A DNA stretch of 64,000 nucleotides from Phalacrocorax aristotelis (Eukaryota; Chordata; Aves; Suliformes; Phalacrocoracidae), in NCBI RefSeq assembly GCF_949628215.1, contig NC_134278.1, positions 40,111,691-40,175,690 on the forward strand, in the 5' to 3' direction. The notes under the pieces were generated by a model. It had not been told where the DNA came from, ran no database searches, and worked only from the letters and a program-made list of their open reading frames with translations. The number at the start of each line of letters is the position of its first letter. Position 1 is the first letter of the stretch. Both the position numbers and the translations under genes were made by a program. Of this stretch, positions 10,600 to 24,852 are shown one piece after another.

Positions 10600-13299
10600 G
10601 CTTTTCCATTGCATGTCTATTTTAGATGGAAATTGCACTGGACAGGAGCCAGGTGGTGCAGTGACCCCAAGTATACCCCAAAATCTTCATTCTTCTCAGG
10701 CTAGGATGAGGAACATTCTCAAAGTTGGCTTCACACACTGGTATTTTCATGGTTCCCTCAAAATTAAGACATGCAAATAAGAGGAATGAGTGAGGACAGA
10801 AATCAGTCTGCTTTGCCAAGTAGTCTTTCAGTAAAAAAGGACACGCAGCAGTGGGTCCACTGCAGAGACCTGGTTTCTTGTGCGGTTTGAGCTCTTTCTC
10901 CAACCAAACCCATAGTTTCCAGGAATACCTATGGTGTGGAGAGGGGAAGGTATACTTGCACAGAAAACTACCTACGAGCATGACTTTGAGAAAGGTGTGT
11001 GGACAGTGGTGACCAACCAGCTGAACAGAAGCTCTCAGGACTAGGCAAAGACAAGTGTGCAACCTTTGGATCTACAAATGGAAAAGAAAGATGAAAAATT
11101 GGTCCAGTTCCACAGTGAAGTATGAGCATTAGCATTTTGGAAAATGTCAAGACATTCGGAGAGTTCTCAGGTTATTAAACATAGGTTAGTCTCTAACTTC
11201 ATCACAAGCTTATCTTATACAGAGAAAGGACGTTCAAAATAGACAGCTATTTCCAGGCTAAATACAGTCAGATAGAAAATAGCGATGTAAAAATTTACTG
11301 CAGAGAGGAGCTCAGCATTGTAACATGTTACTAGTGGTGATGGCAGCTGCTCCAGGACCAGAATTTTTAAAGAAGAAATTAAGTGCCTTTCTCAGTGCTG
11401 CTGAATACTTCAAACAATGATTCACCTGGGATTGTCCTCCAGCCTGTGCTGACAGCACGACAGGCAAGACGATCACAGTGATCCTTTTAGGCCTTGTACC
11501 CTACCACACATACTTAACAGAAGTGTATTATAAAGCTGCCTGGCATCAGGCTGTGTATGGTGGATGTAGCCTTACATCCACAAGGTGTGTGCGCTTTTCA
11601 GTGGTTGGGGTCTGAATCAGAAACAATCTGCCTTAAACTTTATAGGGCTGAGGAACAGTCTGAAAGCTGACCCAGGCATGAGCATGGAAAAGGCAGGAGG
11701 CACATGGGCCATGGACCGAAACACGCTGCTCAGATACTTTCTCAAGTGGAGTGATGAGGGCTGCTCTGAGCACCATGCTCAGCACTGGAGCCAGCCCAGC
11801 ATCTCGGGTCCTTGCGGACTGAAGCCACGCCACAGGTCACCACCACTGCTTTGCACGAATGTCATGTGAGTGACCTGCTTAGCTAAATGGATGCCAAAAA
11901 GTAATCAGTAAAGGCTGGGAAGTAGATCAGGCTTTATTCTTTACCAGAGCATTCACACCCTTTGCTCTGTTTCCCCTGATTTGTTAAATATTTCATACAC
12001 TCTATGTTAAACAGGGACTTTAGGAACCAGAGATGCTACCATCTATCTTTACAGAAAATGTACTTATCGTGAGGAACACAAGCAATTGTCATCATCCCCT
12101 CTGCTCTTGGAAGTCCACCCACTGTGAAAATGTCAGAGTAGGGTAATTTTATGCTGCAGAATGTATTTGACCTACCCCTTTCACTCAGATGCATCTGAAA
12201 CTATTCAGCTGATCCCAAGTAAATCTTGCAATGAGCACCAAATACCCAATGTTATTGATTTATGTTTTTATTGCCCCATATATGATTATAACTGTAGAAC
12301 ACTGTTCAGTAGGTCAAGCACTCTCTTTGCTTAATTAATATTTGCCACAGCCAATACCCTGAAGGCATATCAATGAAAAAACCTAGAAATATGCAGCCTG
12401 TAAGATTCATGGATCTAAGAAAGTATTTACACTTCCTTTACATCCTGCATTAATCTTCCATGATATTCTGAGACACATACAGTGAGTGATTCAGGTCAGC
12501 TGTAGAAATGCAGAGAATTTGAATGTTACTAAAAATTCTCTGCTTCTGTGGCACTACAAGAACTGGATGCTTAGTCATAAGTACATGCATGCTACACAAC
12601 AACATCTCTTCAGTGCAACCCTTCATCCTCCACCTTCAGGTAGCTACGTTTTGCTTGCCCGTGATGCCAGTTGGTCATGCCATGTCTAGCCATGTGCATG
12701 TATCCAAAACTGCAGCATCAGGCTTTAGTTTCAGGGAAGAGCCAAGGCGTTTTTCCCTAAAGCTAAATACACACATGGGCTCCCTATAACTTTATTTTTG
12801 CAAGTATTATGGCTTTGAGCCTTCAGACAACCAGCAACAACAATGTACTTCACTCCAGGAGGCCCTAGCATGGCAAGCCATGGACCTATTCCCGAAGCTC
12901 AGCGTCTTCAGCAGGTTTCAGTAGATGTCTTTATAAGAGGTCCAGTAAGTCGCCTAATGTGCTGTGAGGCATCTCGCCAAAAAAGCAATACCCAGCCTTT
13001 TGGGCAGGTCTAAGGAAGTGGATTATGCACAGACACCTATTTTGGTGCACTGGAGGATTTATTAGCATCCTGCTGCACTCCAGCCTGGCCAGCCAAGGTG
13101 CCTTGCACCAACAAAGCCAATCCATGCTCATGCAGATGGGGCAGGGAGAGCTGATCTGTGCCAACCCCCTTATGCCTAACAGTCATGTGCTACCTGCCTC
13201 TCAGTGGGAGCAGGCAAATTTTCACGTGGTAGCCCCTGAATGGGCACGTTAGTTGTGAGCTTGCACGTCTCTGATCTTCCAGGAGACTCTCAAACACAT

Positions 13300-13321
13300 T
13301 TTTTTAGATTTTTTTTTTTTT
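13300..13321. repeat. T-rich tract
   Basis: Two T runs (7 and 12) separated by aga. Low-complexity sequence only. Confidence 0.8.
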
Positions 13322-15427
13322 ATTCTTCAAGGCTGCAGTGTTTTGGCATATGTTCAACTTCTCCATCAGTGGAAGCTGTAATAGCATCTTCATTACACCA
13401 TGCAGCAGAACATACCTTGCCTCCTCATGCCTGCTTCCCTTTATTTATTTTCATGGACAAATTCATAGTATTTTCTATGTGGCACAATTCCTGGTGACCC
13501 TTAATTCTTCTTCCACCATATTTCTAGTCACCCAGCAAATCCCACTGCTTTCTTTTCTTATTTATTCTTGTTTAGTTGTTCCGTGAATTAATTTTTTGCT
13601 GTTGGCCCTTAGGGGAATATCTGTTTTCTCACTTTCTTCCAGGAAAGGGATGGGAACTGAACAGTATGGGAGGAAGGAGAAAGGTGGAGATGTTCCTTTT
13701 TGCAGGCAGGGAGGTCACTGTCACATTATGAGATTTGCCCGTTGTTTTGCACCCTCCTTGGACAGATGTTTCTTGCAGATCCACAAATCTTCACCAGCTG
13801 ATGTCTCTTCCTGCACTCTGCTTGGCTTGTTTCAAGCAGCTACCACAGCATCCTCTAAAAAAACAGATATTGGTAACTTTAAACTACAGGCATCTGACTA
13901 GGGATGGTAAATATTATCCAGTTTCTGCAAGTCCCTCTAACCAGGCCACTAAGCCCATTCCCTCTCCCTCCTGCAGCCTGTCCTCAGTGCTGTATTTCTC
14001 TCCCTCTTCCTGCCATCCATGGCTTTTTTCATTTTTTGATGCATCTTGATATCAGCTGCCCCTCCTTTCCCTGCCCCAGGGTGTACTGTTTCTACTCAGA
14101 CCTCTAAGTGCCTTGTTTCTCCCCTTGCCCCCTCTGTTACTCCCCTAAAATGTGCAATCCCCCCAGTTTTCTACTGTCTCGAGCTGTGAATCCCCTACCT
14201 GTGCCTGGGACATTTCTCCTCTCATGTAGAATCATCTCTTTCCTTCTCCCTCACTCTTCTTCAGCTCAGTTCTGGTGGTCACAGTAGTAAATCCCATGCT
14301 GGTCCTTTGCCTCTCCAGCCACTCTGCATCTTTTCATCATACTTAGGTGGCATCTCTGCATTTCGAATGCATGGCCATCCACAGCTTGATTTCCAATAGA
14401 TCCTAGTCTTTAGTCAACACTTTTCTATAAATGCTCAGTGCTACTTCTGAACAAATCTCTCTACATCAACTTCATTCTTACAAATTTCTTAAGAGGATTT
14501 CCTTTAAGCAAATACTTAAATCTTCAGGTTGTATCATGTCTGTTCCTGGACTACTGATCAGACAATTTACCTTCAGCGAAGTTGCTGGACTTCAGGAAAT
14601 TGCATTTCTCAGCTGGTCATCAAGCTTTCTTTCCCCTTCATATTTCTACTGAATAGTTATTGTTGATTATGCTAACCCCAAAAGGACATTAATAAAACCT
14701 CTTAGGGTAATTCTTCTGCAACAAGATCCTTCTTGCTGTGACAGTTTGTTGTAACCCCAGCATCTCTCTCTGATCTGTTGCAAAATGCATGCATTACAAA
14801 GATCCTCTAATGAACACAAACAATATTTTTTTAACTTCGTATCAAGCACTTCTTTTTTCTGCAGTTCTTGTTCTTCTTTGCTCCTGTGAGTGACTGTGAA
14901 CCTTCATCCACCACTAACTGCAATGAGCATGTTGTGAAAGTACATCAGCATGTCCCTACCAAGGCTGGAAGCAGGAGGTGGTATTTATCCCTGTACTTTC
15001 TAACAAACCCAGAGCTCTATCTACAAAATTAGCATCATGCCAGGAAAAAAAAATACCTCTCCTAGCTGCATTGCTGGTTAAAACTTTTCAGCAAAAGGTG
15101 CAGCTGTAAAAAGACAGATAGAGACTTTTGAAAAACTGATGAGAACAAACTTTCTGAAAGCCAGATTAAAACCTGCATGAAATAGCACTAATTTTTAAAG
15201 ACTTTGGAGTCAGTAATCCTTGCCATGATATGTTAACTTTCAGAAGGAAAAGGATATTAGTATCATGGCTAAAATAAGGTTATTTAATATACTGTTTAAC
15301 AGAACAGATAATAAGTTACAGAAAAAACACGTCAGACTCAGGAAAATATTCAGACAGAGCATAATATATTTCCTATGACAGCAAAGTGTATCCCAGAGGT
15401 CAGCGGATCCCGACTGAAACGGGTAGC

Positions 15428-15459
15428 TTTTATTTTACTTTTATTTTATTTTATTTTAC
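15428..15459. repeat. (ttatt)n-type simple repeat
   Basis: Several tttta/ttatt units with one interruption, forming a short pentanucleotide microsatellite. No role is apparent. Confidence 0.8.
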
Positions 15460-18400
15460 TAAATGGAGGGGTAGAGCAAGGGGAAAACAATGAGTCTTGG
15501 GAAATAAATTATCTTATGACAAGGGGAAAAAAGGAACCCTTTTACATGAAGTGCTTTGGACTGGCATATTGTTTTACTCTAGTTTCTGTTGTCCTGAGTG
15601 ATATGAGAAAGGGTCTTCTTGCAGTGAATTTGGATTCCTGTGCAAGAAGCACTTGTGGTTAAAAAAGACAGAGATCAGGCAGAACTCTTGAGCCAGACCA
15701 CAGAGAACACGAGCGGCTAGTCCACAGAGCCCATTAGCCTTCCTGAGTGCTGTCAACAATAGATACAAATGGAGCAGAGGAGGGGTACAGTGATTCCTCA
15801 GCCCAAGTCTGCAGCTCAGAGATTTCTGACATTATAGTTTTGTGTTGGTGCATGGAATAAGGTAAAATTATGTATGCAAAGAATTTAAATTATTTTAATG
15901 AGCAAGTCCCCAATGAATGGTCCCAACAAATTTAGTGGTGCAATTAAATCTCATACGCAATATCAAAAATAAGGCATTAATGCTGTTCTGCACTAGTTAG
16001 TGACTCCTTTCCTATGAAAACCTGTGAAGTCCCTCTCTGTGCTGCACACACTGTGGACCTGTAATTCTAGTAATGTCTTGTGGCCCCATAAGCAATGAGG
16101 GTCCTGGCCTTTGCACAAACACAATCAGAAGATAATACTTTCTACCTATCAATCTACACAATAGCTCTTTCACTGAAACAATAGGCCATATAACAGGAAA
16201 TAAAGTGAGCACCAGGATGAGTTGTGAAGGGAAACCATCCAATTTTCTGGGCAGTGATTTGCTGGGAGACCTTGTTTTACAGCAGGAATGAGAAAGCGTC
16301 TTTCCTTGAGTTGCAATCAAGACTTTTCAATGCAGGCAACCAAAACTGTTGTTGAGAACAACAACCTGCTGGCCACAGGGGAGGCCAAACCTTGGCCACT
16401 TTGTATTAAGCCTTTTAAAGCCTGATCCCACTTTTCCTGAATCAGCTTTATTTTACCATGAAGGTACTGCAGCTCCTGACAGGCTGGAGCACCACCCACA
16501 AAACATTGCCAGTCACATCTCCAGACAGCTTTAAGGGGATGATTGCTAGAAGTGGGGCTTCAGGAGGCCATCTGGGCACTTGTCCTGTTGGAGAAGGATG
16601 TCCAGGACTGATCTCCAGGAGCTGGACTGTGCTGTGGTGCTGCTCAGCCAGCCAGCGCCATGCAGGGTGGTCTCCACACAGGTGATGGCTAGTACCACCA
16701 CAGCTGTTTGCAGCACTGGGACAATGAAGGATTGCAAGACCTGTGAGGCTGTGGAAATCAGAAATCAATTAATCTTTGATCAAAATTAATGCAGACAACG
16801 CAGCTGCACTGAAGGCTCTTGTTCTTTAATGTCTAGTTGCTGCCATGATATGCTTGCACAGAAGCATATGCCATCTTCCATAGTCTACTGTTAAAATCTT
16901 TAGGTCTTATTGATGAATTTAAGATGTTTTGATCCTTCACCAACTTCAGAAAAACTTGTATTGCACAAAGAGGCTGGTTTTCTCTTGGAACACCTGGAAA
17001 CACCAGCTGCCGCACATCCCAGATGGCAAGTGATGCTCTACCTTTGCTTCCTATCAATATTAGCAGTGGAGGAGGGGTGGCATTTGCTGACATGGGAATT
17101 CTAAAAAAAAATCACCAGAATATTAAACATAGTAAGAGGAAGGGCTATGAAGACAGACATTTTTTGACTATTCTATGGGGCTTATCTAGAAATATCCCAG
17201 AAACCACTGAGTGAAGGTGGAAACTTGTATCCCATGGCAAATCCATGGGAAGCCCATACCTTCCCTCCACTGACAGCAAAGGGGACCAGGGTGGCTAGAA
17301 CAAACCCAGCAGTGGCACCAGACAGGGAAGTAATGAGAAAGCCTTGGCCCCAGGTTTCCTGTAGTTGTCTCACTGACTTTTTTCCCCCCCATTTCCCTTC
17401 AGCTGGCCTCCTATTTGCTCTTCAGTTAGACTTGGGGTGGCCTGTCATTTCCGGGCTGTAATGATGAAAAAATGTAGTTCACTTAATCACACTTCATCGT
17501 CACTTTGCTGAATTGCATACACTCGGGATGTCTTGCTGTTTTAGCTAATCCCCTGCACAGCACAAATAGCTCAGGCCAGCTGGTCGGTGCTCATAACTAC
17601 CTAACATTTGGCCCATCTAAATCCCAATGTGAAAGAAACTTTGCAGTTAGTGCAGATCTCTACCAGTTCCTTTATAGCAGAATAGCTCATCTAAGTGCTA
17701 ATAAAAGTCTTTGATTACCACTGTATTCATGGAAACTTAAATTCCTATTGAAGTAATTAATTCCTTGTCCACTAAAGACAAAATGAAATGGTGCTAGAGA
17801 TTGGAAATGCATGGAAGAATATTTTCATTAAAAACTGAATATACCCATTTGCCAATTTTAATTAGAGCAGCATCATTTGCATTGCTATAGTTAAAGGCCT
17901 ACTGGTATTTCTGGTATAAATAGACTGTCACTTATCGTAAGTTCTCAGTATACATTTGCGCTGAAATAGAACATGACAGGATGTATTAGGCTGTTTTTAA
18001 AATGTTTTTTAAAATGTTAATTTAATACATTTTCAGTGTAAGTACAAATTTAAACCCAGCTCTGAGAGGAATTAAATGTCCCTACTGTAGAGCTGTGTTG
18101 TATTAGAAAATCCTTTTAGCATTAACCAAATGAGTTTCCTGCCTTGAAAAACATTTCCTGAGTTTTCAGGCTTTTTCCAACTCTCTATATTAGGATGAGT
18201 TCAAGACCCTGCCAAAGTTATTAACAACATCAAATACCAGCAGAAAAATAAGCCTGCCTTAACTATCTTGGGAATGCCAGCATTTGATGCCCATCTTTTG
18301 ACAGGTTCAGGTAAAAAAACCTATCTCTGATCTTCTGCACCCGCAGTACATGGCTTACTAAGGTACTTGGGGTTCACTTCTCACAACTTCTCGCACTGGT

Positions 18401-21400
18401 GTGTCTGTATGTTACCCTTGACAACTTCCCTAATGATACTCCTAGGGTCTCACCTCTAGCTTTGCACAGAAATTTTGCATGTGAACTGCGAATTTTCCCA
18501 GTCCATTGGCATTTGCCACCGAGTGTAGTCCCAGCTCCCCTCTGCTTCATCATGCTCCCGTGTACACCCCTGCAGATACTCACATATGCTTTTTGGGGAA
18601 ACACCTTTCCCCAAGAGACCTTCCAAGAGATAAAAAAACCTACAGTGCTGCCACTTCTGCTCCTTTTCTTCCACCCACACATACTACCTAGGCAGCTATT
18701 TTAATTTGTATGAGCAGTAATGAGAGGCCATAACTATTTATGAGCCCTATTATGCCAGATCCTGTGGGAGAGTGTCCCTGCCCTCAGTGTGCTCGTGAGC
18801 AGAGGTTTCATATAGCTTCACTTAAGAATTAAACACCTAGGTCTTGTGTAAGCATGATGATTGATTTCCACATCCCCACTGCACAAAACTGCCGGCTGCC
18901 AAGGTGTAGTCATCTGCAGGTGGAGAGTAGTAAAGCTGTCCATGCCATGCCTCTGCTTAGCTTTGTGTAGAAGGAGAGGAAGAGAGTTGACAGAATACCT
19001 GTCCCAGTGTAAAAACATTTCTGAACTCATGAAGGTGAATTCCAAGAAGGTGCAGCAGAGAGAGGTTGAGGAAAGACAGGCTGGTCAGGAAAAGTATCTT
19101 TTCTTCTCTTCACACATCTGCTTGGCAAAAAGGGTCTTTCAAGTTTTCATTTAAAGGACACCTTGTCTGAGATTTTTAAAAATATATTTATTAGGAAATA
19201 AAAGCATAGGAATTTTGATAAAAGCTCTCATTTCATCAGACAGGACAGAGAGAATGTAAGCATTTCATTCTTCTCTCCCTGTTTCCTTTCTTTGCATGTA
19301 GCAACGATGTGACTCTCCCAAGCTTACACAGGATGCCTATGCGCAATCCAGGATCTGAACCTGTTACTGAGATTTCACCTACAGTTTTACCCAGATCCTT
19401 CCATTTTCTTGCAGATGAGCCAAAAGGAAATTAAATACCAGTTCTGTGTGTATAGAACCCCAAATGCAAATGAAATTTGACTATTGAGCTGTGTGCATCC
19501 CTCTCAGGCATAAGGAATATAGTCCAAAGCTGATTCTGCATTTCTGAACTCTGAAATTTACTATTATTTTACACACTTGTCCACTCAGACAAGCCCATTA
19601 TGACTTTTTCATTTCTGTTCTTGCCCCATAGGTGTAAAGATTAAGCCTTGCCACTGCAGAAGGCCACTTTAGCTCTTGGACAACATTCCAGCAGAAGGCA
19701 GTGGGAGTTCACATAGCATTGCATGTCTCCCAGCAATATCAGTGTCTTTAGAAACAGAAATATAGCAAACACCTCTATTTACTAAGTGATAAACATGTAA
19801 ATTAAAGTTCAGGGTTTCTTCTACCAGCTTGCTAGAAGCTGTGAGTTATTTGTCTCACTCCAGATACAGCTGTAACACACTGCCAATGCAAAGCAGTATT
19901 TTCTTATCCATGATGATTGTCATGTAGACACCAAGCCTTCTTTATCTGCATCTATGCTATGCTTACCAATTCCAGCACTAGGTACTGGGAGACAATTGGG
20001 ATATATCTTGGATTCCCCTAAGCTATACTGCACAGGTGACTAAGAAGTACCCAACAGATCATTGTCAGACGACTTCTCTTCCATTACTGACTTCAAGTAA
20101 GTTATTTTTGCCTGACACTACTCCCAGACTTGTCAGCCCTGGACACTGGTGTGCTCGGCTGGTGTTCTCCTGTGGTAGCAGCTGAGTCAGCACGATTTCA
20201 GCTCTCATCGGTTACTGAGGATGTCAACTAGTCATGCACATACCCCAGTGCACCCAAAAAGCACAGCATCGTGAAAGATGGCTGAATAACAAGATCCTCA
20301 AGTAGCAGCTTTGCTGAACCTCTAACTACCTTCCTATAGTTTGATGTAGTGTTTGATATGACACCAGCACTCATTGCCTTGTGGTCAATCAGCCCACAGT
20401 GAATGGGAGCGAAATAGTTCTGGAACTTCACTATTCCTGCTCAGGCAGGGAAAACCCTGGGGCTTGTCATATTCATGTCATATATTACCAATGAAGGCCA
20501 TGTTCTGGCCAAGTTCCTGATCTCAAGAAGCTCATCTAGAACTTGGCAGAGGAAAGCTTAGCTGGCAGCATGGATCTGAAAGGGTTTCACTGGCAATGGA
20601 CAGTGATTTGTAAGTAAAATGAAGGGTGAACTCTGCCTTCTGGACAGAAGGAGATGGCCATGAAGACACAGAAAATGGGGATCTTGTTCAAGTCCTGTGA
20701 AAGTGATAGCACCAGAAAAATTGTAACATCAAATTGTAGTTGAGCGAATAAGTAACAGCAACAAGCACCTATGCAGAGTCTGCTGAAAACATATGTGGGA
20801 AATTCAGAGTGGATGGCAGAGCGACATGAAGAAGAAATCAAAAAGAGTTTGCATGAGAGACAATTCCTTTCCACCCCTCCAGACTTGTGCCTCATCTATT
20901 TTATTTGAGGGGTGAGATCTAGCAGCATATCAATAGGAAAGACATCTGCTTTGCTTATAACTGCAATTGCAAAATTATTAACTGTGCCTTTGCCATATCA
21001 CATTAAGGCAAAGGCAAGTGAAAAACCTACTTAAATATTAACAAATAAATAAATAAGTAGCTAGGTAGACATGTAAATAAATATTAATCTCTACGCAAAG
21101 ATTCTAAGAATCTTTTTTTTATTTTCTTCTGTCTATCATGTAGGCATCTGTAAAATACTAACTGGTACAGCTTTTAAAGCAAAATCTCCTGCTAGGCACT
21201 TAACTATGAATGCTACTAAGGTTGTTTATACCTCTACTTGTCTGCACAGGTACATCAGTTAATGCAGAGAGGTTTGTGTCATTAACTGCACTGTGCAAAA
21301 GAGTTGGTTGTGGTGACTTTTGGAGATCAATTAACAAAAGGAAATTCTTCAGGAGATATAAAGAGCGGGGTCCAATTTTGCTCACTCTGAACTCACACAG

Positions 21401-22000
21401 ATATTCACTAAATATGGGCCAAAGACCCTTATGTGGCCTGTCAGCATGGAAAAACTGTCCAGAGTTGTTTCTCGAAGGGCAGTGCTAAGCCCTGTGCAGT
21501 GAGTGGCTCAGGATCCCCTGAGTGAGGACACTCTGCGGCTGCTCCTCTTCCTCTGTGGGTGACTGCTTTCTGCTGTACTCCAACCACCTCCCTGCACAAC
21601 GTGCCTGCCCTCCTCTGAGACACCCTGTCCCCATTACCTGCACCTTTGCCTTCACAGTGCTGAACGTCACGGGCATGGGGATGAAATTGGAGATCCCCAC
21701 CCACCCCAGCATGCAGACAAGGGGAGAGCCAGGCGAGCCAGGCTTGGGTGCTGCTCACAATTTGTGCCGTTCTCCTGCTTTTCTGCTTTCTGAGGACTGA
21801 CTCGACACTGCAGAGGGACCAAGGTCCTCCCAAAATAGCATCTTAACCCGCTGCTCACCAGTCCCCCCGAAGTGCTGGACCTGTTGTTCATGAGGCAATT
21901 ACAGCTAGACAGGGAACTCCTCCCTTTGCTGAAAAGATCCCTCCTATGTTGCCATGGATATGATGACCTGTTTCTAAACTCCTTTATTCCCCTCACAGTA

Positions 22001-22024
22001 TATGATCTTTACTATGATCTTTAC
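22001..22024. repeat. 12-bp perfect tandem duplication
   Basis: The unit tatgatctttac occurs twice without mismatch, and a partial third unit may follow. It is a slippage-type duplication in AT-rich DNA. Confidence 0.85.
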
Positions 22025-23849
22025 ATTTTGATCTATATTAAATATGATTTCTAAACAAATTACTCTTCTGCTTGTATCTTGTGAACACAAAACTGCCCTG
22101 CAATACAGTAACACCCAATTAACCTTCAGCCAGTCTTTCCAACCAAATCATCACTGAAAAGGCTGAAGAAAAAGCTGATTTGGCTGAATGTGGCTTTTGC
22201 TTGTTTCTTCGAGAGATGTTTTGTACCACAACAGCAAAGCTGAAATAGATGCGATGAAAATAATTAATTTTTAACCATGTTCCCACATACAAGCTCAAGA
22301 GACCCAGTGCTTGGTTGGTAATGCTAGAGAAAACTATCTACATTAATTCTGCAACTTATTTATTCATCAGCTGTGCTAGTTTACGTGATGTATAAAAGCA
22401 CCAAATCTTGGAAATACTAAAAACCACATTCAGGTAAGAAAAGGAAGAATCACCTGCAAGTATCTAATAAGAAATCATTTGTCTGGGGAGATTATTTCTA
22501 TTTTTTTGCTAACTGTGATGGGTATGTACCCACAGACCTCCTTTATAGACCTCTCCTTGGCCTGAAATTGTCACACTAAGAGCACCCTTCTCCCTCTGCT
22601 ATTTGTTCTTGAGAGCTTCCTTTCTCTGACAACGGCTTCATTCAGGGCATGCAAAACAAAACATCTGTGGGTGGATCTGAAGGCCAAGTGCACCTGCACT
22701 AGTGTCAGAGCGGCCCGAGACAACTGCAAAGTCACACTCACTTTTCATTCTGTTCTGCAATGATATTCATTAAAATGTTCTGCTTTGCTCTCACCCAAGT
22801 ATTTACTCCATTTCAAGCTTTGTCTTTAAGATGCACCACAGCCACAGCAGCAAACACCTTTGCCCATGATGTGAGAAACAATTTTCTTGTTGTTTTTCTG
22901 GAAAGGAGGGTTAAGCTGGACTCCCTATGCTGTTCCTACGTGGTGGAGCAGAGAAAGAAGGTAAATGTGTTTGTGAACCTCTGTCAGCAACAGAGAAGAT
23001 GAAGAGAGGCATATCTTATTTCAGAAATAATGTGTGCTTTTGTAGCCCAGCCAATGCCGTCCGTCTCCCCTGGGCTTTGACACCATGAGGCAGCATCCCA
23101 GCAAGGCAGCCTTGTCACTCTCTGTACCTTTTGGGAAAGGGACTGTGGGGCTGGTGGGCGTCATTCAACTCCGCACCAACACCCAGGACGTGGGAAGTCT
23201 GGGCGGATCTGTCTGTATCCTCAGGGGATTTGAACCCCAAAGTTGATTTTAATGGGAAATATCCTCAATGTGTGGCTGTGGCTGAGGCTGTGCTGAGACC
23301 TCCTCTGGGACTGTCCTCCGAGGTAAAGCTGTACCCACACAGCATGGATGCAGGAGCTGCAGGGACAGGGGAGAAAGAAAGTAAGTGATGGTCTGTACCT
23401 CTAGTTCAGCCAGGCAGCCAGTCCCATCAGAAAAAGCCACCTCCAGGGCTTTTACACTTCCCACCTACATATTGTCAAATCAAAATACATAAACAATACT
23501 GCGAAAAGAGGGACTGAACCTGCTTAGATCCTGGCTAGCAAATCCCCCTGAAATAGCAGGTGATATTAGAGATAAGGACTGTGAATTTGGTTTAGCAATC
23601 ATGCAAAGCTAAGATAACTGTAAGTAGTGTTTCTATAACGAAAATCTGAACAATGTGCAGAGAACAGGTTTTTTTAGTTAAAAATGCTGCTGTAACTTAA
23701 AAGGAAGTAACTGGTTACTGTGCTTTGTGCGGTGCTATTTGCTGCATCATTAAATCTCCCCTGAAACTTTGCTATTGGAAACTGGATTGAGCCAGGACCC
23801 ATTATGAGCCTAGACGACTGTACAAAATTGCCTGCTTTATTCATACAAT

Positions 23850-23892
23850 GATGCCTAAAATGTTTAGACTTGGGTGCCTCAAATCAGGCATC
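23850..23892. repeat. Small inverted repeat resembling the centre of the 31.8-kb palindrome
   Basis: Arms gatgcct (23,850-23,856) and aggcatc (23,886-23,892) are perfect, with partial pairing further inward. The gatgcctaa core also occurs at the centre of the long palindrome at 31,811-32,075. It may be a decayed relative of the same element, but the match is too short to be sure. Confidence 0.35.
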
Positions 23893-24852
23893 TCTCTATT
23901 TACGTTCCCTAAATTAGAGTCTATTTGTTATTCATGGCTTGCTTACCTGCAACAGATAGATTGGGTTGTTCATATGACCCATCCTATCCCATCTCAGGGG
24001 ACTTTGGTGTAATTAAATATTCCTCATTTCCTAGCAGCACACTGAACCTTCTATAACATAATCCATTCCAAAGGTTTTGGTACTTCTACTCAGTTATCTC
24101 AGCTGGCACCTAAATATGTGAAAGGCAGTAGCAGGAGGTGGGTTTTAAAAAATCCTCCTAAATATTTATCCAAATATAATCAATTGATCTTCATGTTTTC
24201 TATAAAAACTCAATATTGGAATCAGTGGCCGGGGGGGGGTTAGCAGAGGGTCAGGTTATGAGTTTGCTGAGGGTTTGCCTCACTCTGCATGCAAATAGGA
24301 GGGTAAAGAAAAATGTGAAGTACTGAAAGTATTTAAAATGTATTTCAGAGATGAGGGGAGATGATTTCTCTAGCTATTTTTTCCCTGCTATAGTTAGTCA
24401 CCGCTGCACACTTGGTACCTATGGCAAAATTTGACCTGCCCTTTTGTAGGTAAAGAGATTTTTGTAGTGCACCGAAGAATTAGGAAGCATTGAGATATGA
24501 TTACATGCTTTTCTAAAGGCAGGACCTACTCTATCTCCCTCAGTTTCTGGGGCTTCGAGCTCTCCTGCAGCTCCCCAAGAGCTCAGCTGAGCTATGGTGG
24601 TGGTCAGCAAGATGCCTTTCCTCCATGCCAGCTCCCACATTATGCACAGCTAAACAATGCACACAGCCAGGGGGAACACACCTTGGGAGCCTCAGAGGGC
24701 AGAGTGAAGGAAGGTTTGCAGCAAGGGGTGCCCCACTGAGCTGCTTCTGGGATCTGCAAATGTCCTCCTTTGTGCCAGGCTAGAATAAATGCTTCCCAAG
24801 GCTTAGTATTTCCTCCCTGACCCATAATATCTTGCAGTGGGAGACACATATG

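Larger units (their letters stand above)
9696..24852. other. About 15 kb with no recognised gene
   Basis: AT-leaning DNA with simple repeats (listed separately) but no ORF that matches a known family. There is no CpG island, no RNA gene and no clear retroviral or DNA-transposon coding sequence. The segment 16,320-16,770 has overlapping minus-strand ORFs of 60-106 codons and somewhat higher GC, but no domain or splice frame that I can defend. A block at 17,700-18,070 is rich in homeodomain/octamer-like motifs and is discussed as a finding. Short isolated exons could be missed by eye. Confidence 0.5.

Noticed and set aside
10560..10600. A-rich tract as a processed-pseudogene poly(A) tail
   Set aside because: No AATAAA 10-30 bases upstream on the plus strand and no gene-like body. 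The tract grades into gaagaaaaag, typical of simple low-complexity sequence.
13070..13115. The string ctgcactccagcctggccag, which looks like part of a primate Alu
   Set aside because: The match is confined to about 20 bases with no other Alu sequence around it, and every other repeat here is avian in type. It is coincidence.
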